A stretch of 64,000 nucleotides of DNA from Cetobacterium ceti (lineage in GTDB: Bacteria > Fusobacteriota > Fusobacteriia > Fusobacteriales > Fusobacteriaceae), in the NCBI RefSeq assembly GCF_900167275.1, contig NZ_FUWX01000006.1:62001-126000 (forward strand). The letters are read 5' to 3'. The translations under genes and the position numbers were made by a program. How positions within the stretch are numbered: the stretch's first letter is position 1; every line of letters starts with the position of its first letter. A model generated the notes under the pieces. It was not told the DNA's origin. It searched no databases and saw only the letters and a program-made list of their open reading frames with translations. Of the stretch, positions 15,090 to 23,542 are shown one piece after another.

Positions 15090-16523
15090 ACTGATTATTT
15101 CTAAGTTAGATTTTCCCTGTATATTTGTAATTACAGTAATATAATTCTTTTTAACAAGAATATTTTTTAAAGTTAAAGAGGAGATACTAGTTTTTAAAAT
15201 AGCCTTATCTTCTAAATTAATAGAGTTAACTTTTTCTTGAGCCATATGTTTTAATAAAGTTATATAGGAATCTGTTTTCATAGAAAAAACTTTTTCAGAT
15301 ATTTTACTTTTTATATACCCATGTAAAAATTTATCTGCAAATTTTAATAAAGTGCTGTCTGTAACTAAAGTATAATCAAAATCACTTTTATCAAAGGAAG
15401 AATTAGTTTCATTATACTTTAGATTTACAGTAGAAATAACTTTAGCATTAGGATTTAAAAAGCCTAAAATATCTAGAGCAATATTTGTATCTATTTTTAA
15501 ATTATTATTTTCATTAAAAATTTCTATATCCTTTAAAGTCAATTTAGAATTTAATGGGAGACTGAAAGTTTTATTATTAATATTTTTTTGTAATTCTTTA
15601 TTTAACGCACTGTACGTAGCTGTAACAGGTAAATTTATATTAAAGGTATCCTTAACCTCACCATAATTCATAGGTGGCAGGGAATTTAAAACCAAATCTT
15701 TAGGTTTTTCTCCCATATATATATGCAACTGGCTATTAGTTCCAAGTTTTATTCCTATATTATTTTCATCAGAAACAATATTTGAATAACTAGCATCTAA
15801 AGGATTAACTGTTAACCATAAATTATAATCTTGATTTATTAAAATTGGATGTTTTAATTGAAGCCATTGTTTTTCTACTAAGCTTCTCAAATCAAATTCT
15901 CTAATTTTATTATCTAAAATATCTGTGGCTTTATATAAGTTGCTTACAATTTTTTGTTCTATATTTTTATTTACATTTATATCTGTTTTTAATTCCATTC
16001 CATAAATATTAAGTTTTAAAGGAAGAGTTCCTTGGGAGATAGTGAAAATAGGAGTACTTTCAGCTATGATTTCCCAATTTTTATTAATTACAATATTACT
16101 AGAAATTCCAGCAGTACCTTTTAAATTGGCATCAACTCCTTGAGTCTCTCTATCCCATTGAGCTTTCAATGTTCCATTGAAATTAGCAACCCCTTGAATA
16201 TTTTGTCCTTTAGCTGAAAAAGCTATAGGATCTCTAGTTATTGAATAATTCCAACGAAATTTTTCTGTATATTTTTTATCAACATTTCCTAAAAGATTTA
16301 AGCCTAAGGAAAGGAGATCGTTTTTACTTCCTCCACCGAAAAGTTGAGATCCAGAGCCACTATCTGTCATTGTTGTTGGAAGTTCTTTATTAATAATATT
16401 TTCAATAAATGATTTCTTTACAGAAATATTTAAATCCACTTGTGAAAGATTATCATTTCCATAAATAGAACTTCCTAATAAAATAAAGGTGCTAAGCAAT
16501 AAAATATTTTTTTTTCTGTTCAT
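15084..16523 (-). CDS. DUF4403-family exported protein
   Basis: 479-aa protein with a signal peptide (MNRKKNILLLSTFILLGSSIYG). The region NLWLTVNPLDASYSN, followed about 30 residues later by HIYMGEKPKDLVLNSLPP, is the hallmark of DUF4403, a large envelope family probably forming tandem lipid-binding-like repeats. A Gly/Ser-rich insert (GSGSQLFGGGS) lies near residue 60. Function unknown; an envelope or lipid-transfer role is only inferred from fold predictions for this family. RBS AAAGGAG. Its stop is 22 bp from the MscS gene, so the two may share a transcript. Confidence 0.7.
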   Translation of the reverse strand: MNRKKNILLLSTFILLGSSIYGNDNLSQVDLNISVKKSFIENIINKELPTTMTDSGSGSQLFGGGSKNDLLSLGLNLLGNVDKKYTEKFRWNYSITRDPIAFSAKGQNIQGVANFNGTLKAQWDRETQGVDANLKGTAGISSNIVINKNWEIIAESTPIFTISQGTLPLKLNIYGMELKTDINVNKNIEQKIVSNLYKATDILDNKIREFDLRSLVEKQWLQLKHPILINQDYNLWLTVNPLDASYSNIVSDENNIGIKLGTNSQLHIYMGEKPKDLVLNSLPPMNYGEVKDTFNINLPVTATYSALNKELQKNINNKTFSLPLNSKLTLKDIEIFNENNNLKIDTNIALDILGFLNPNAKVISTVNLKYNETNSSFDKSDFDYTLVTDSTLLKFADKFLHGYIKSKISEKVFSMKTDSYITLLKHMAQEKVNSINLEDKAILKTSISSLTLKNILVKKNYITVITNIQGKSNLEIISK

Positions 16524-16544
16524 AATTAAACTCCTTTAATTAAG

Positions 16545-17408
16545 TTAAAATTTTTTTTCAACAAAGTGTACATCCAGCTGAGGAAAGGGTATACTTATAT
16601 TATCCTTATCTAAGGAACTTTTTAATTTATTTAAAATATCTAAATAGATAGTCCAGTAATCTTCATTTTTTGCCCAACCTTTTACTACGATATTAATAGA
16701 ACTATCACCATAACTAGAAACATTGGAGGTAACAGGAGGATCAGCTAGAATCTTTTCTTCACTACGAAGTAAAGCTTCAAGATTTTTTCTTGCCAGTTCA
16801 ATATCATTACTATAACTTATTCCAATTTCAAATTTCATTCGTCGAATAGGAGTTGTGCTATGGTTAATAATTTGATTTGAAATGATTTTCCCATTGGGAA
16901 TAACTATTAAGTCCATATCAAAATTTCGAATAGTTGTAGAAAAAATATCTATTTTATCCACATATCCCCAATTGTTATCAATTTCAACTTCGTCTCCTAC
17001 TTTATAAGTCTCAAAGGTTAAAATTATAATTCCTCCAGCCAAATTTGTTAAATTATCTTTTAAAGCTAAACCAATACCTAAACCTAAAGTACCTATAAAA
17101 GTTATAAGGGAACTTTGTTTAACTCCTAGTATCAATAAAACAAAAATAATTAACATAATAATTATACCATTATTTACAATAGAATTTAAAAAACTTTTAA
17201 GAGAACTTTCTAAATTATTATAATATTTTGTATTTCGATAGAATCCAAATATTTGTCTTAATATTTTTTTACCAAAAAAGAATATAAGAAATGCTCCTAA
17301 AATTCGGAAAAGAAAATAAATAAATTTTATAATAAGATCGGCAAAAATATCATTTGTAAAAATTTCATTGATTACTTTATTAATAACTTCAGGTTCGGTT
17401 ATAGGCAT
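16545..17408 (-). CDS. mscS: Small-conductance mechanosensitive channel MscS
   Basis: Inner-membrane channel that opens on hypoosmotic shock; 287 aa, close to the E. coli protein. Three N-terminal hydrophobic segments are followed by the pore helix (GTLGLGIGLALKDNLTNLAGG), the beta domain (YKVGDEVEI, VDKIDIFSTTIR, VIPNGKIISNQIINHS) and a C-terminal alpha/beta domain. I chose ATG 17408, 6 nt after a run of six G; the ATG two codons upstream touches it. Lies just upstream of the DUF4403 gene on the same strand. Confidence 0.92.
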   Translation of the reverse strand: MPITEPEVINKVINEIFTNDIFADLIIKFIYFLFRILGAFLIFFFGKKILRQIFGFYRNTKYYNNLESSLKSFLNSIVNNGIIIMLIIFVLLILGVKQSSLITFIGTLGLGIGLALKDNLTNLAGGIIILTFETYKVGDEVEIDNNWGYVDKIDIFSTTIRNFDMDLIVIPNGKIISNQIINHSTTPIRRMKFEIGISYSNDIELARKNLEALLRSEEKILADPPVTSNVSSYGDSSINIVVKGWAKNEDYWTIYLDILNKLKSSLDKDNISIPFPQLDVHFVEKKF

Positions 17409-17467
17409 AAACATCCCCCCTTATTAAAATTAAAAAAAAGTGATATACTATATGAGTAAGAAACGAG

Positions 17468-17569
17468 GTGGTTTTTATAAAAAAGAAGTTTGATGATAAA
17501 CAAAAGTTAGGTATATATATTGTTATTATATTATTGTATTTAGCGTGGAGACATTATGTTAATTCTTAA
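17468..17569 (+). CDS. Possible small membrane peptide (about 33 aa)
   Basis: Short open frame starting at GTG 17468, basic N-terminus (FIKKKFDDKQK) and a hydrophobic run LGIYIVIILLYLAW ending RHYVNS. It lies between a TATACT box (17444-17449) and the strong terminator at 17573, as an isolated short transcript would. The weakness is the start: AGGTGG at 17466-17471 overlaps the GTG and no ATG follows in frame. Could be noise or a noncoding RNA. Confidence 0.3.
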   Translation: MVFIKKKFDDKQKLGIYIVIILLYLAWRHYVNS

Positions 17570-17572
17570 AAG

Positions 17573-17607
17573 AAAAGCTGAGAAATATTTCTCAGCTTTT
17601 TTTATTG
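17573..17607. terminator. Bidirectional terminator between the small ORF and the OmpA-like gene
   Basis: A perfect palindromic stem, AAAAGCTGAGAAAT (17573-17586) with its complement (17587-17600), and T runs on both strands. Confidence 0.9.
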
Positions 17608-18243
17608 GGCTGGATAGATTTGAATCTCTACTCTTCTATTTTCAGCTCTTCCTGCAGCAGTGTTATTTGATGCCACTGGATCAGAAGGTCCATAACCTTG
17701 GGCAGATATTCTAACAGGATTAACTCCTCTTGAAATTAAATAACTAGCAACACTTTGAGCTCTTTGTTGAGAAAGAGTTTGATTATAAGATAAAGGTCCA
17801 GTATTATCTGTAAATCCAGCTATTAAAATTCTAGTTTCAGGGTATTGATTTAATACATATGCAATAGAATTTAAAGGATTATAGAATCCAGGATTTATTG
17901 CATATTTATTTGTGGCAAAAGTAACTCCACTAGGTAAAGTTAAGTTTATATAATTACCTTGATCTTGAATTTTGATTTGGGTATTTTGTAGACGCTGTCT
18001 AAATTCAGCTTCCTGTCTATCTTTATATGCTCCCCATCCTAATCCAGCGAGAGCACCAATACCAGCTCCAATTAGTGTTCCCTTAGTATCTTGACCAATA
18101 ACTTGACCTAAAAGAGCTCCAACTGCAGCTCCACCAGCTGTTCCTGTAGCTGTATTACCATAAGGAGATTGTGGTAAAGAGGCACAGGCACCAAAAAGCT
18201 GTAGACCTAGTAAAACACCTAGGATTTTCTTTTTGTTATTCAT
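17602..18243 (-). CDS. OmpA-family outer-membrane lipoprotein
   Basis: 213-aa lipoprotein: lipobox LFGAC around residue 19, then a glycine-zipper stretch (GTAGGAAVGALLGQVIG ... GIGALAGLGWGAY) able to insert in a membrane, a short coiled segment, and a C-terminal OmpA peptidoglycan-binding domain from about residue 95. The domain motifs ILIAGFTDNTG, LSQQRAQSVASYL, GYGPSDPVASN and AENRRVEI include the Asp and Arg that hold diaminopimelate. It probably tethers the outer membrane to the wall. RBS GGAGGAAG. Monocistronic. Confidence 0.92.
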   Translation of the reverse strand: MNNKKKILGVLLGLQLFGACASLPQSPYGNTATGTAGGAAVGALLGQVIGQDTKGTLIGAGIGALAGLGWGAYKDRQEAEFRQRLQNTQIKIQDQGNYINLTLPSGVTFATNKYAINPGFYNPLNSIAYVLNQYPETRILIAGFTDNTGPLSYNQTLSQQRAQSVASYLISRGVNPVRISAQGYGPSDPVASNNTAAGRAENRRVEIQIYPAQ

Positions 18244-18369
18244 TGCTTCCTCCTTAATTAAAAAATTTAAATTATATAATAAAATCTATACATTTTATTC
18301 TAAAAACAAATGAAAAATCCTTTTATGAATTTTTCTGAAAATAGAACAAAAGTATGATAGAATAATGAT

Positions 18370-18407
18370 GTGAATTTTGAAAATATTGAGAGAGGAATAT
18401 TACTCAC
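18370..18407 (+). promoter_or_regulatory. Leader inverted repeat presenting the RBS of the GGDEF-EAL gene
   Basis: AATATT-GAGAGAGG-AATATT (18382-18401) puts the RBS in an 8-nt loop, and outer GTGA (18370-18373) can pair with TCAC (18404-18407), which abuts the ATG. It may set translation efficiency. The stem is short and AT-rich, so significance is uncertain. Confidence 0.35.
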
Positions 18408-20762
18408 ATGTTGAAACTAAAAATTTTAATTTTGAATCAAGATAAAATTATATTTGAAAAAATTGAAAAACATAATAAAGAAAAATATATATTTTATTTT
18501 GAAACTTTGGAAAATCTAAAAGGAGGATATAAAGAAGAAGTAGATATTGTTTTGTGTAACTCTATGGAATATAGTGCCATTAATTTTATTAAAAGAAATA
18601 TTTGTAAAAATATACTTTTAATTTTAGAAGAAAATCAACATAGAGATAATATTGATTATAATGAAAGTATATTTGATTTTATTTCAAAGCCTTTTAAGGA
18701 AAATGAACTTATGTATAAATTTCAGTTAATAGGAAAATATATATTAGCTGAAAAAATAGCTCAAGAAAATAAAATGAGATTTAATACTCTATTAAATAAT
18801 GTTCCTTATATGGCTTGGTTTAAAAATGAAGATAGTAAATATATCGTAGTAAATGATGAATTTAAAGAGCATTGTGGAAAAAATTATGAGAGAATTTATG
18901 GGCAAGATGATTATTTCGTTTGGGAAGGTGTCATCGGTGAAAAATGTAGGTTATATGATATTGAAGTAATGGAAAAAAGAAAGCAAATCGTTTTTGATGA
19001 AGTTATTCCAGGAAGAAAAGGTTATAAGGAATTTAATATTTATAAGGTTCCTGTTATTGATGAAAATAATGAAGTTAAAGGAACTATGGGAATAGCTAGA
19101 GATATAACCGATTTAAAAAATAAAGATGAGAAATTTAAAATATTAATTGAAAACATTCCTTTTCCTGTATATATGAAAGATGTACAGGGGAGAATAGTAA
19201 CGGGGAATGATAAATTTTTAGAAATGTTTAATTTAAATAAAGAGTTATATAAATATCTTCAAGAGGAAGATTTTTTAGGAATAGAATTTAAAGAAGATAT
19301 TAAAAATGAAGATTTAAGTGTTATTAGAGGAAAAAAAGGAATTAATATAATAAAAAAAATTAAAGATGATAGAGTTTTAGATATTAGTAAAGCTCCTGTA
19401 AGTGAGATTTCAGAAGAAGTTATTGGAATTGTATGTATTTTGAGGGATATAACTGATTTAAAAAATCAAGAAGAAAAAATTAAAAATTTAGCATATACAG
19501 ATTCTTTAACTAAATTAGCTAATAGAAGAGGCCTTTATCAATATATAGAAAATGAAATGTTATTAAAAGAAATAAATAAAATAACAATTATGTTTATAGA
19601 TTTAGATAATTTTAAATATTTAAATGATAGTTTTGGTCATTTTTATGCGGACAATGTTTTAAATTACTTTGCAACAAGATTAAAAGAAATCTGTAAAGAT
19701 GGGTTTATTTCTAGAATGGGTGGAGATGAATTTGTTATTGTATGGGAAAATTTTGTAAATAAAGATTTTTTAATAGAAAAAGCAGAAGATATTTTAGATA
19801 TTTTAAGTGCTAAAAATAAAAATGGAAAATTGACAAGAGTTTCAGCAAGTATAGGAATAGTTGTAGGAAATATAAATGAAGAGGAAAATATAGACTCTCT
19901 TTTAATGAAAGGGGATTTAGCTTTATATAAAGCTAAGGAACAAGGGAAAAATCAATATGTTTTTTATAATAAATATTTAGATCAAAAAAGATGCTTAGAT
20001 TTAGATATTGAGCAAGAACTTAGAAATGCTTTAGCTAAAAATGAGTTAGTATTATATTATCAACCTCAATATGATTTAAATAGAAATTTAGTTGGATTTG
20101 AAGCTCTTCTTAGATGGCACAATGAAAAATTTAAACATATTCCTATTATAGAAGTTATTAAAATTATGGAAAAATATAATTTGATTGATGATATAGGAAG
20201 ATTTATAACTAGAAGTGCTATGGAATTTAGTAGAAAAATAAATGAAAATAGAAAAAGAAACATTGTTGTTTCAATTAATATTTCATCAATACAAATAATG
20301 AAAAATAATTTTGTAAGAAAAATAAAAAAATATTTAGGAGAAATTGGGGCTGATCCTAAAAATATAGGGCTTGAAATAACAGAAACAGTCTTACTTCAGA
20401 ATATAGAAGAAAATATAGAAAAAATAAAGGAACTTAGAGATATTGGTGTAAAAATTTCTCTAGATGATTTTGGAACAGGATATTCTTCATTTAGTTATCT
20501 AGTTAAATTACCTTTAAATAATATCAAAATTGATAAAAGTTTTGTAAAAGGAATGACTGAGGCTGAAGAGTATAAAAAACTTATAAAGTTAACTGTAGAT
20601 ACAGCTAGAGCTTTAAAACTTAATGTTGTAGGTGAAGGTGTAGAAACTGAAAGAGATTTTGAAATTTTAAAAGAAATAGGAATAGATTATATACAGGGAT
20701 ATCTATTTTCTAAACCAATACCAGAAAAAGAAGCAATAGAATTACTTATGAAAGAAAAATAG
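18408..20762 (+). CDS. Cyclic-di-GMP turnover protein: REC-like, PAS, PAS, GGDEF, EAL
   Basis: 784 aa, no membrane segments. Residues 1-120 resemble a degenerate receiver domain; two PAS domains follow (about 125-240 and 242-355), each ending in an (A/L)RDITDLKN linker. The GGDEF domain (about 360-525) has intact MGGDEF but no RxxD inhibitory site at the usual place. The EAL domain (about 530-780) keeps FEALLRW, VSINIS, LEITE, LDDFGTGYSS, KIDKSFV, GEGVET and IQGYLFSKP, so phosphodiesterase activity is expected. Either synthesis or breakdown of c-di-GMP could dominate, set by PAS ligands. The stop codon lies 7 nt before malQ, so the two are co-translated. Confidence 0.92.
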   Translation: MLKLKILILNQDKIIFEKIEKHNKEKYIFYFETLENLKGGYKEEVDIVLCNSMEYSAINFIKRNICKNILLILEENQHRDNIDYNESIFDFISKPFKENELMYKFQLIGKYILAEKIAQENKMRFNTLLNNVPYMAWFKNEDSKYIVVNDEFKEHCGKNYERIYGQDDYFVWEGVIGEKCRLYDIEVMEKRKQIVFDEVIPGRKGYKEFNIYKVPVIDENNEVKGTMGIARDITDLKNKDEKFKILIENIPFPVYMKDVQGRIVTGNDKFLEMFNLNKELYKYLQEEDFLGIEFKEDIKNEDLSVIRGKKGINIIKKIKDDRVLDISKAPVSEISEEVIGIVCILRDITDLKNQEEKIKNLAYTDSLTKLANRRGLYQYIENEMLLKEINKITIMFIDLDNFKYLNDSFGHFYADNVLNYFATRLKEICKDGFISRMGGDEFVIVWENFVNKDFLIEKAEDILDILSAKNKNGKLTRVSASIGIVVGNINEEENIDSLLMKGDLALYKAKEQGKNQYVFYNKYLDQKRCLDLDIEQELRNALAKNELVLYYQPQYDLNRNLVGFEALLRWHNEKFKHIPIIEVIKIMEKYNLIDDIGRFITRSAMEFSRKINENRKRNIVVSINISSIQIMKNNFVRKIKKYLGEIGADPKNIGLEITETVLLQNIEENIEKIKELRDIGVKISLDDFGTGYSSFSYLVKLPLNNIKIDKSFVKGMTEAEEYKKLIKLTVDTARALKLNVVGEGVETERDFEILKEIGIDYIQGYLFSKPIPEKEAIELLMKEK

Positions 20763-20769
20763 GAGGCCT

Positions 20770-22041
20770 ATGGAAAGAGGAAGTGGAATTTTATTACATA
20801 TTACTTCACTGCCTAATGGGATACTAGATAAAGAAGCTTATAAGTTTATTGATTTTTTACAAGAAACAGGATGTAAATATTGGCAAATATTACCATTGGG
20901 AATTCCTGTAATGGGGTTATCTCCTTATCAATGTTTATCAGGAAAAGGAAGTAATTACTTTTTATTAGATGAGGACCTGGTTAAAAAGTCCTATAAGGAA
21001 AAAGAATATAATTATGAGAATTTTAAAAAATTTAAAAAATCTAACCCTTGGATTTTTAATTTCGCTTTATTTTTATCTTTAAAAGAATTTTTTAATAATA
21101 CCCCTTGGTATCAATGGCCATTTGAATATCGATATAAGAATAAAAATAGAATACAAAAAATTAAATTGCTTTTAAAAGAAAAAATAGATTTTTTTATTTT
21201 TCGAGAATTCTTTTTTCGAGAGTCTTGGAAAAATTTAAAAGAATATGGAAATTCTAAGGGAATAAAAATAATAGGAGATATTCCTATTTATGTGGCCCAT
21301 GATAGTTTTGATTTATGGATGAATAGTAATCTATTTTTAATTAGTAAAAAAGGAACTCTTTTAAAAAAAGCAGGGGTTCCTGGAGATTATTTTAATAAAA
21401 ATGGGCAACTTTGGGGAAATCCCATTTATAATTGGAAAATTATGGAAAAAAATAAATTTTCCTGGTGGATAACTCTTTTAAAGGATAAATTGAATTTTTA
21501 TGATTATATTCGCATTGACCATTTTAGAGGATTTGAAAGTTATTGGTCTATTCCTGGAAAAAGTATAAAAGCAAATAATGGGAAATGGAAAAAAGGACCA
21601 GGAAAAAAACTGTTAAAAAATTTTAGAAAATATCCATTGATCGGAGAAGATTTAGGAATTATTACAGATAAAGTTAGAACATTGCTAAAAGAAAGTAATA
21701 TTCCAGGAATGGAAGTTTTTCAATTTAATGAAAATATACAATCATATGAAAAAAATAAAATTGTATATAGTGGAACTCATGATAATATGACCTTAAAAGA
21801 ATGGCTTTTATTAAATAATAGAGTTGAGAACAATTTTCAAATAATTGAAAAATTATTTGATTCTAAAAGTGATGTGGTTATTATTCCTATGCAAGATTAT
21901 TTAAATTTAGGAAAAGAAGGGCGAATGAATACTCCTGGAACTAAAGAAAATAATTGGCTTTGGAAAATGGAAAAAGACTATTATTCAAGAGACTTAATTG
22001 AGAAAATTACACAATTAAACAAAAAATACAAAAGGGGGTAG
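20770..22041 (+). CDS. malQ: 4-alpha-glucanotransferase (amylomaltase), compact form
   Basis: GH77 enzyme that transfers maltodextrin segments between alpha-1,4-glucans, in the cytoplasm. The start GSGILLHITSLPN, the nucleophile region IRIDHFRGFESYW, the acid/base GEDLGII and YSGTHDNMTL with the third carboxylate are all present. At 423 aa it is shorter than the usual ~500; the loss is in inter-motif segments, not the active site. RBS TAGGAGG overlaps the preceding stop, tying it to the c-di-GMP gene. Works with GlgX at 53793-55856 in glycogen or maltodextrin use. Confidence 0.92.
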   Translation: MERGSGILLHITSLPNGILDKEAYKFIDFLQETGCKYWQILPLGIPVMGLSPYQCLSGKGSNYFLLDEDLVKKSYKEKEYNYENFKKFKKSNPWIFNFALFLSLKEFFNNTPWYQWPFEYRYKNKNRIQKIKLLLKEKIDFFIFREFFFRESWKNLKEYGNSKGIKIIGDIPIYVAHDSFDLWMNSNLFLISKKGTLLKKAGVPGDYFNKNGQLWGNPIYNWKIMEKNKFSWWITLLKDKLNFYDYIRIDHFRGFESYWSIPGKSIKANNGKWKKGPGKKLLKNFRKYPLIGEDLGIITDKVRTLLKESNIPGMEVFQFNENIQSYEKNKIVYSGTHDNMTLKEWLLLNNRVENNFQIIEKLFDSKSDVVIIPMQDYLNLGKEGRMNTPGTKENNWLWKMEKDYYSRDLIEKITQLNKKYKRG

Positions 22042-22062
22042 AGTTCTACTCCCTTTTGTTAT
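22029..22062 (+). terminator. Terminator after malQ
   Basis: AAAAGGGGGTAGA and TACTCCCTTTT pair around GTTC at the malQ stop, followed by GTTATT. The stem also suits termination of the convergent porin transcript. Confidence 0.7.
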
Positions 22063-22069
22063 TAATTCA

Positions 22070-23131
22070 TTAGAATGAATAAGATACTCCTACTCCACCA
22101 ACTGGTTGTAGTTTCCATTGAGCTTGAGTTTGTCCCCAAACTTGGTTAGCATATTTAGCCCCTACATAAGCTGTTACAGTTATATCATTTGTAACATTAC
22201 TTGTTAATTGTAATTGAGGTAATGCAAAGGCAGTATATGTGTGATTATATTTTCCAGATGTTGTTACTGTTGCATCTTCCCATTGATATTGTTGTTCTCC
22301 AAGTTGGAATGGGAACCATTGAGAGGCACTTCTATTTGAAATCATATATGGGTCTAATCCACCTATGAAATTAAATCCTAATTTAGTATTTTCACTGAAG
22401 TTATATAAATCATGTGAATAATTTAAGTGGGCATAAAAAGCTCCATACCATGCGTTATCATCTTTTCTTGTATCAGTTAACTTCATAGAACCGTTATACC
22501 ATTCTTTCATTACAAAGGCATTTAATTGGAATGTAAAGTTTGCTGGTAATTGCCAATTTGTTAATAAAGCTAAAGCTCCTGAATTCATATGTCCATCTGC
22601 ACCACTTCTTGTCCATCCATATGTATACATTGGCATAACAGCAAATTGAGTGGCTTTTGCATATTGTGATCCTGGTAAATATTCAGCAAAATCAAAGGAA
22701 GTTGTAATCCATGTGTAAGTTGCATTTGTTGTTCCTTGGTTCTTAGTAGATGTTAATGTAGCCTCATTTTTTACATTTACACTTGAAGTCCATTTAATCT
22801 TTGTGTTTCCTAAATATCCATGATTGTAGTTTAAGCCACCTTGAATATCACTACCATTATTATTTACTTGATTATCCGAATTTGAATTAAAATCATATAA
22901 ATTAAAAGATCTTTCCCATTGTAAATTTAAATTCCAATCTTTAGCAAAATTATAATTAAAGTTTGCTGTAGAATTAGATGCAGCTGTTTTATATTTTCCT
23001 GCATTTCCATATAAATCAGAATTTATTCCCATAGATCCATTTGGAACAAAAGTCTCTGTTGTGTTTGCCAAAGCACTTGCAGAAATAAATAAAGATGTAA
23101 TAATTGTGCTTAATAAAATTTTCTTCTTCAT
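22070..23131 (-). CDS. FomA-like major outer-membrane porin
   Basis: 353-aa beta-barrel protein with a signal peptide (MKKKILLSTIITSLFISASALA). It shows alternating aromatic/polar strands throughout and the C-terminal signature GVGVSYSF ending in Phe, required for Bam-mediated insertion. Size and composition (rich in Asn, Thr, Tyr, Trp) match the FomA family of Fusobacterium major porins, which form general diffusion channels and act as adhesins. I chose the ATG at 23131, preceded by GGAGG, over an upstream ATG lacking RBS and signal. The leader contains the hairpin AAAGGATT/AATCCTTT at about 23187-23210. Confidence 0.8.
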   Translation of the reverse strand: MKKKILLSTIITSLFISASALANTTETFVPNGSMGINSDLYGNAGKYKTAASNSTANFNYNFAKDWNLNLQWERSFNLYDFNSNSDNQVNNNGSDIQGGLNYNHGYLGNTKIKWTSSVNVKNEATLTSTKNQGTTNATYTWITTSFDFAEYLPGSQYAKATQFAVMPMYTYGWTRSGADGHMNSGALALLTNWQLPANFTFQLNAFVMKEWYNGSMKLTDTRKDDNAWYGAFYAHLNYSHDLYNFSENTKLGFNFIGGLDPYMISNRSASQWFPFQLGEQQYQWEDATVTTSGKYNHTYTAFALPQLQLTSNVTNDITVTAYVGAKYANQVWGQTQAQWKLQPVGGVGVSYSF

Positions 23132-23251
23132 AAAAATCCTCCAATAAAAAATTTTAATAAAGGTATCCAACCTGTTTAACTATACAAAGGATTAAAAAAA
23201 AATCCTTTTAATAATTAATTCTTGAAAGTTTTAAATTTATCTACTTTTTTT

Positions 23252-23313
23252 AAGAATGTTAGGGCGAGAAAACTCTCACCTCTTCAGGTAGTGGGATGAA
23301 TCACCTATTTTTT
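23252..23313 (+). other. Structured element resembling an IS200/IS605 right end (omega-RNA scaffold-like)
   Basis: Unlike the surrounding AT-rich DNA, this stretch contains GGGCGAG-AAAA-CTCTCACC, then CTTCAGGTAGTGGGATGA and ATCACC with a second foldback (AGGT/ACCT), then a T7 run. The layout of stem, CTTCAGGTAGTGGGATGAATC and short tail resembles the 3' end of TnpB-type elements. There is no tnpB open frame. It also lies in the upstream region of the porin gene on the other strand, so a porin leader structure is the alternative. Confidence 0.35.
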
Positions 23314-23424
23314 TATCTTTTAAATATGATACAATAAAATATAGATTACTTAATTTGAGAAAATGAAACTATGAAGATGTATAACTTAGCATTTAGATTT
23401 AGAATATACAAAAGGAGTGAATTA

Positions 23425-23496
23425 ATGACGTATTTAGGAATATATATAATTATTTTAATAGTGTTTATTATTTGTTTTTTTAATAATAAAAAATAG
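23425..23496 (+). CDS. 23-aa hydrophobic peptide
   Basis: A strong RBS (AAAGGAG, 7 nt spacing) and ATG start a peptide MTYLGIYIIILIVFIICFF followed by NNKK: one transmembrane segment with a positively charged tail. A strong terminator begins on its stop codon. Such size and character match membrane-acting small proteins, including toxins of type I toxin-antitoxin systems, but no antisense RNA has been identified. No partner gene. Confidence 0.55.
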   Translation: MTYLGIYIIILIVFIICFFNNKK

Positions 23497-23530
23497 CAGC
23501 TCACAAAATTGTGAGCTGCTTTCCTTTTTT
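23495..23530. terminator. Bidirectional terminator between the small peptide and DMT transporter genes
   Basis: AGCAGCTCACAAA (23495-23507) pairs with its complement (23508-23520), flanked by T-rich DNA on each strand. Confidence 0.9.
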
Positions 23531-23542
23531 TATATAAACTTT

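Noticed and set aside
23132-23424. tnpB or tnpA gene accompanying the IS605-like right end
   Set aside because: No open frame of sufficient length on either strand in the gap.
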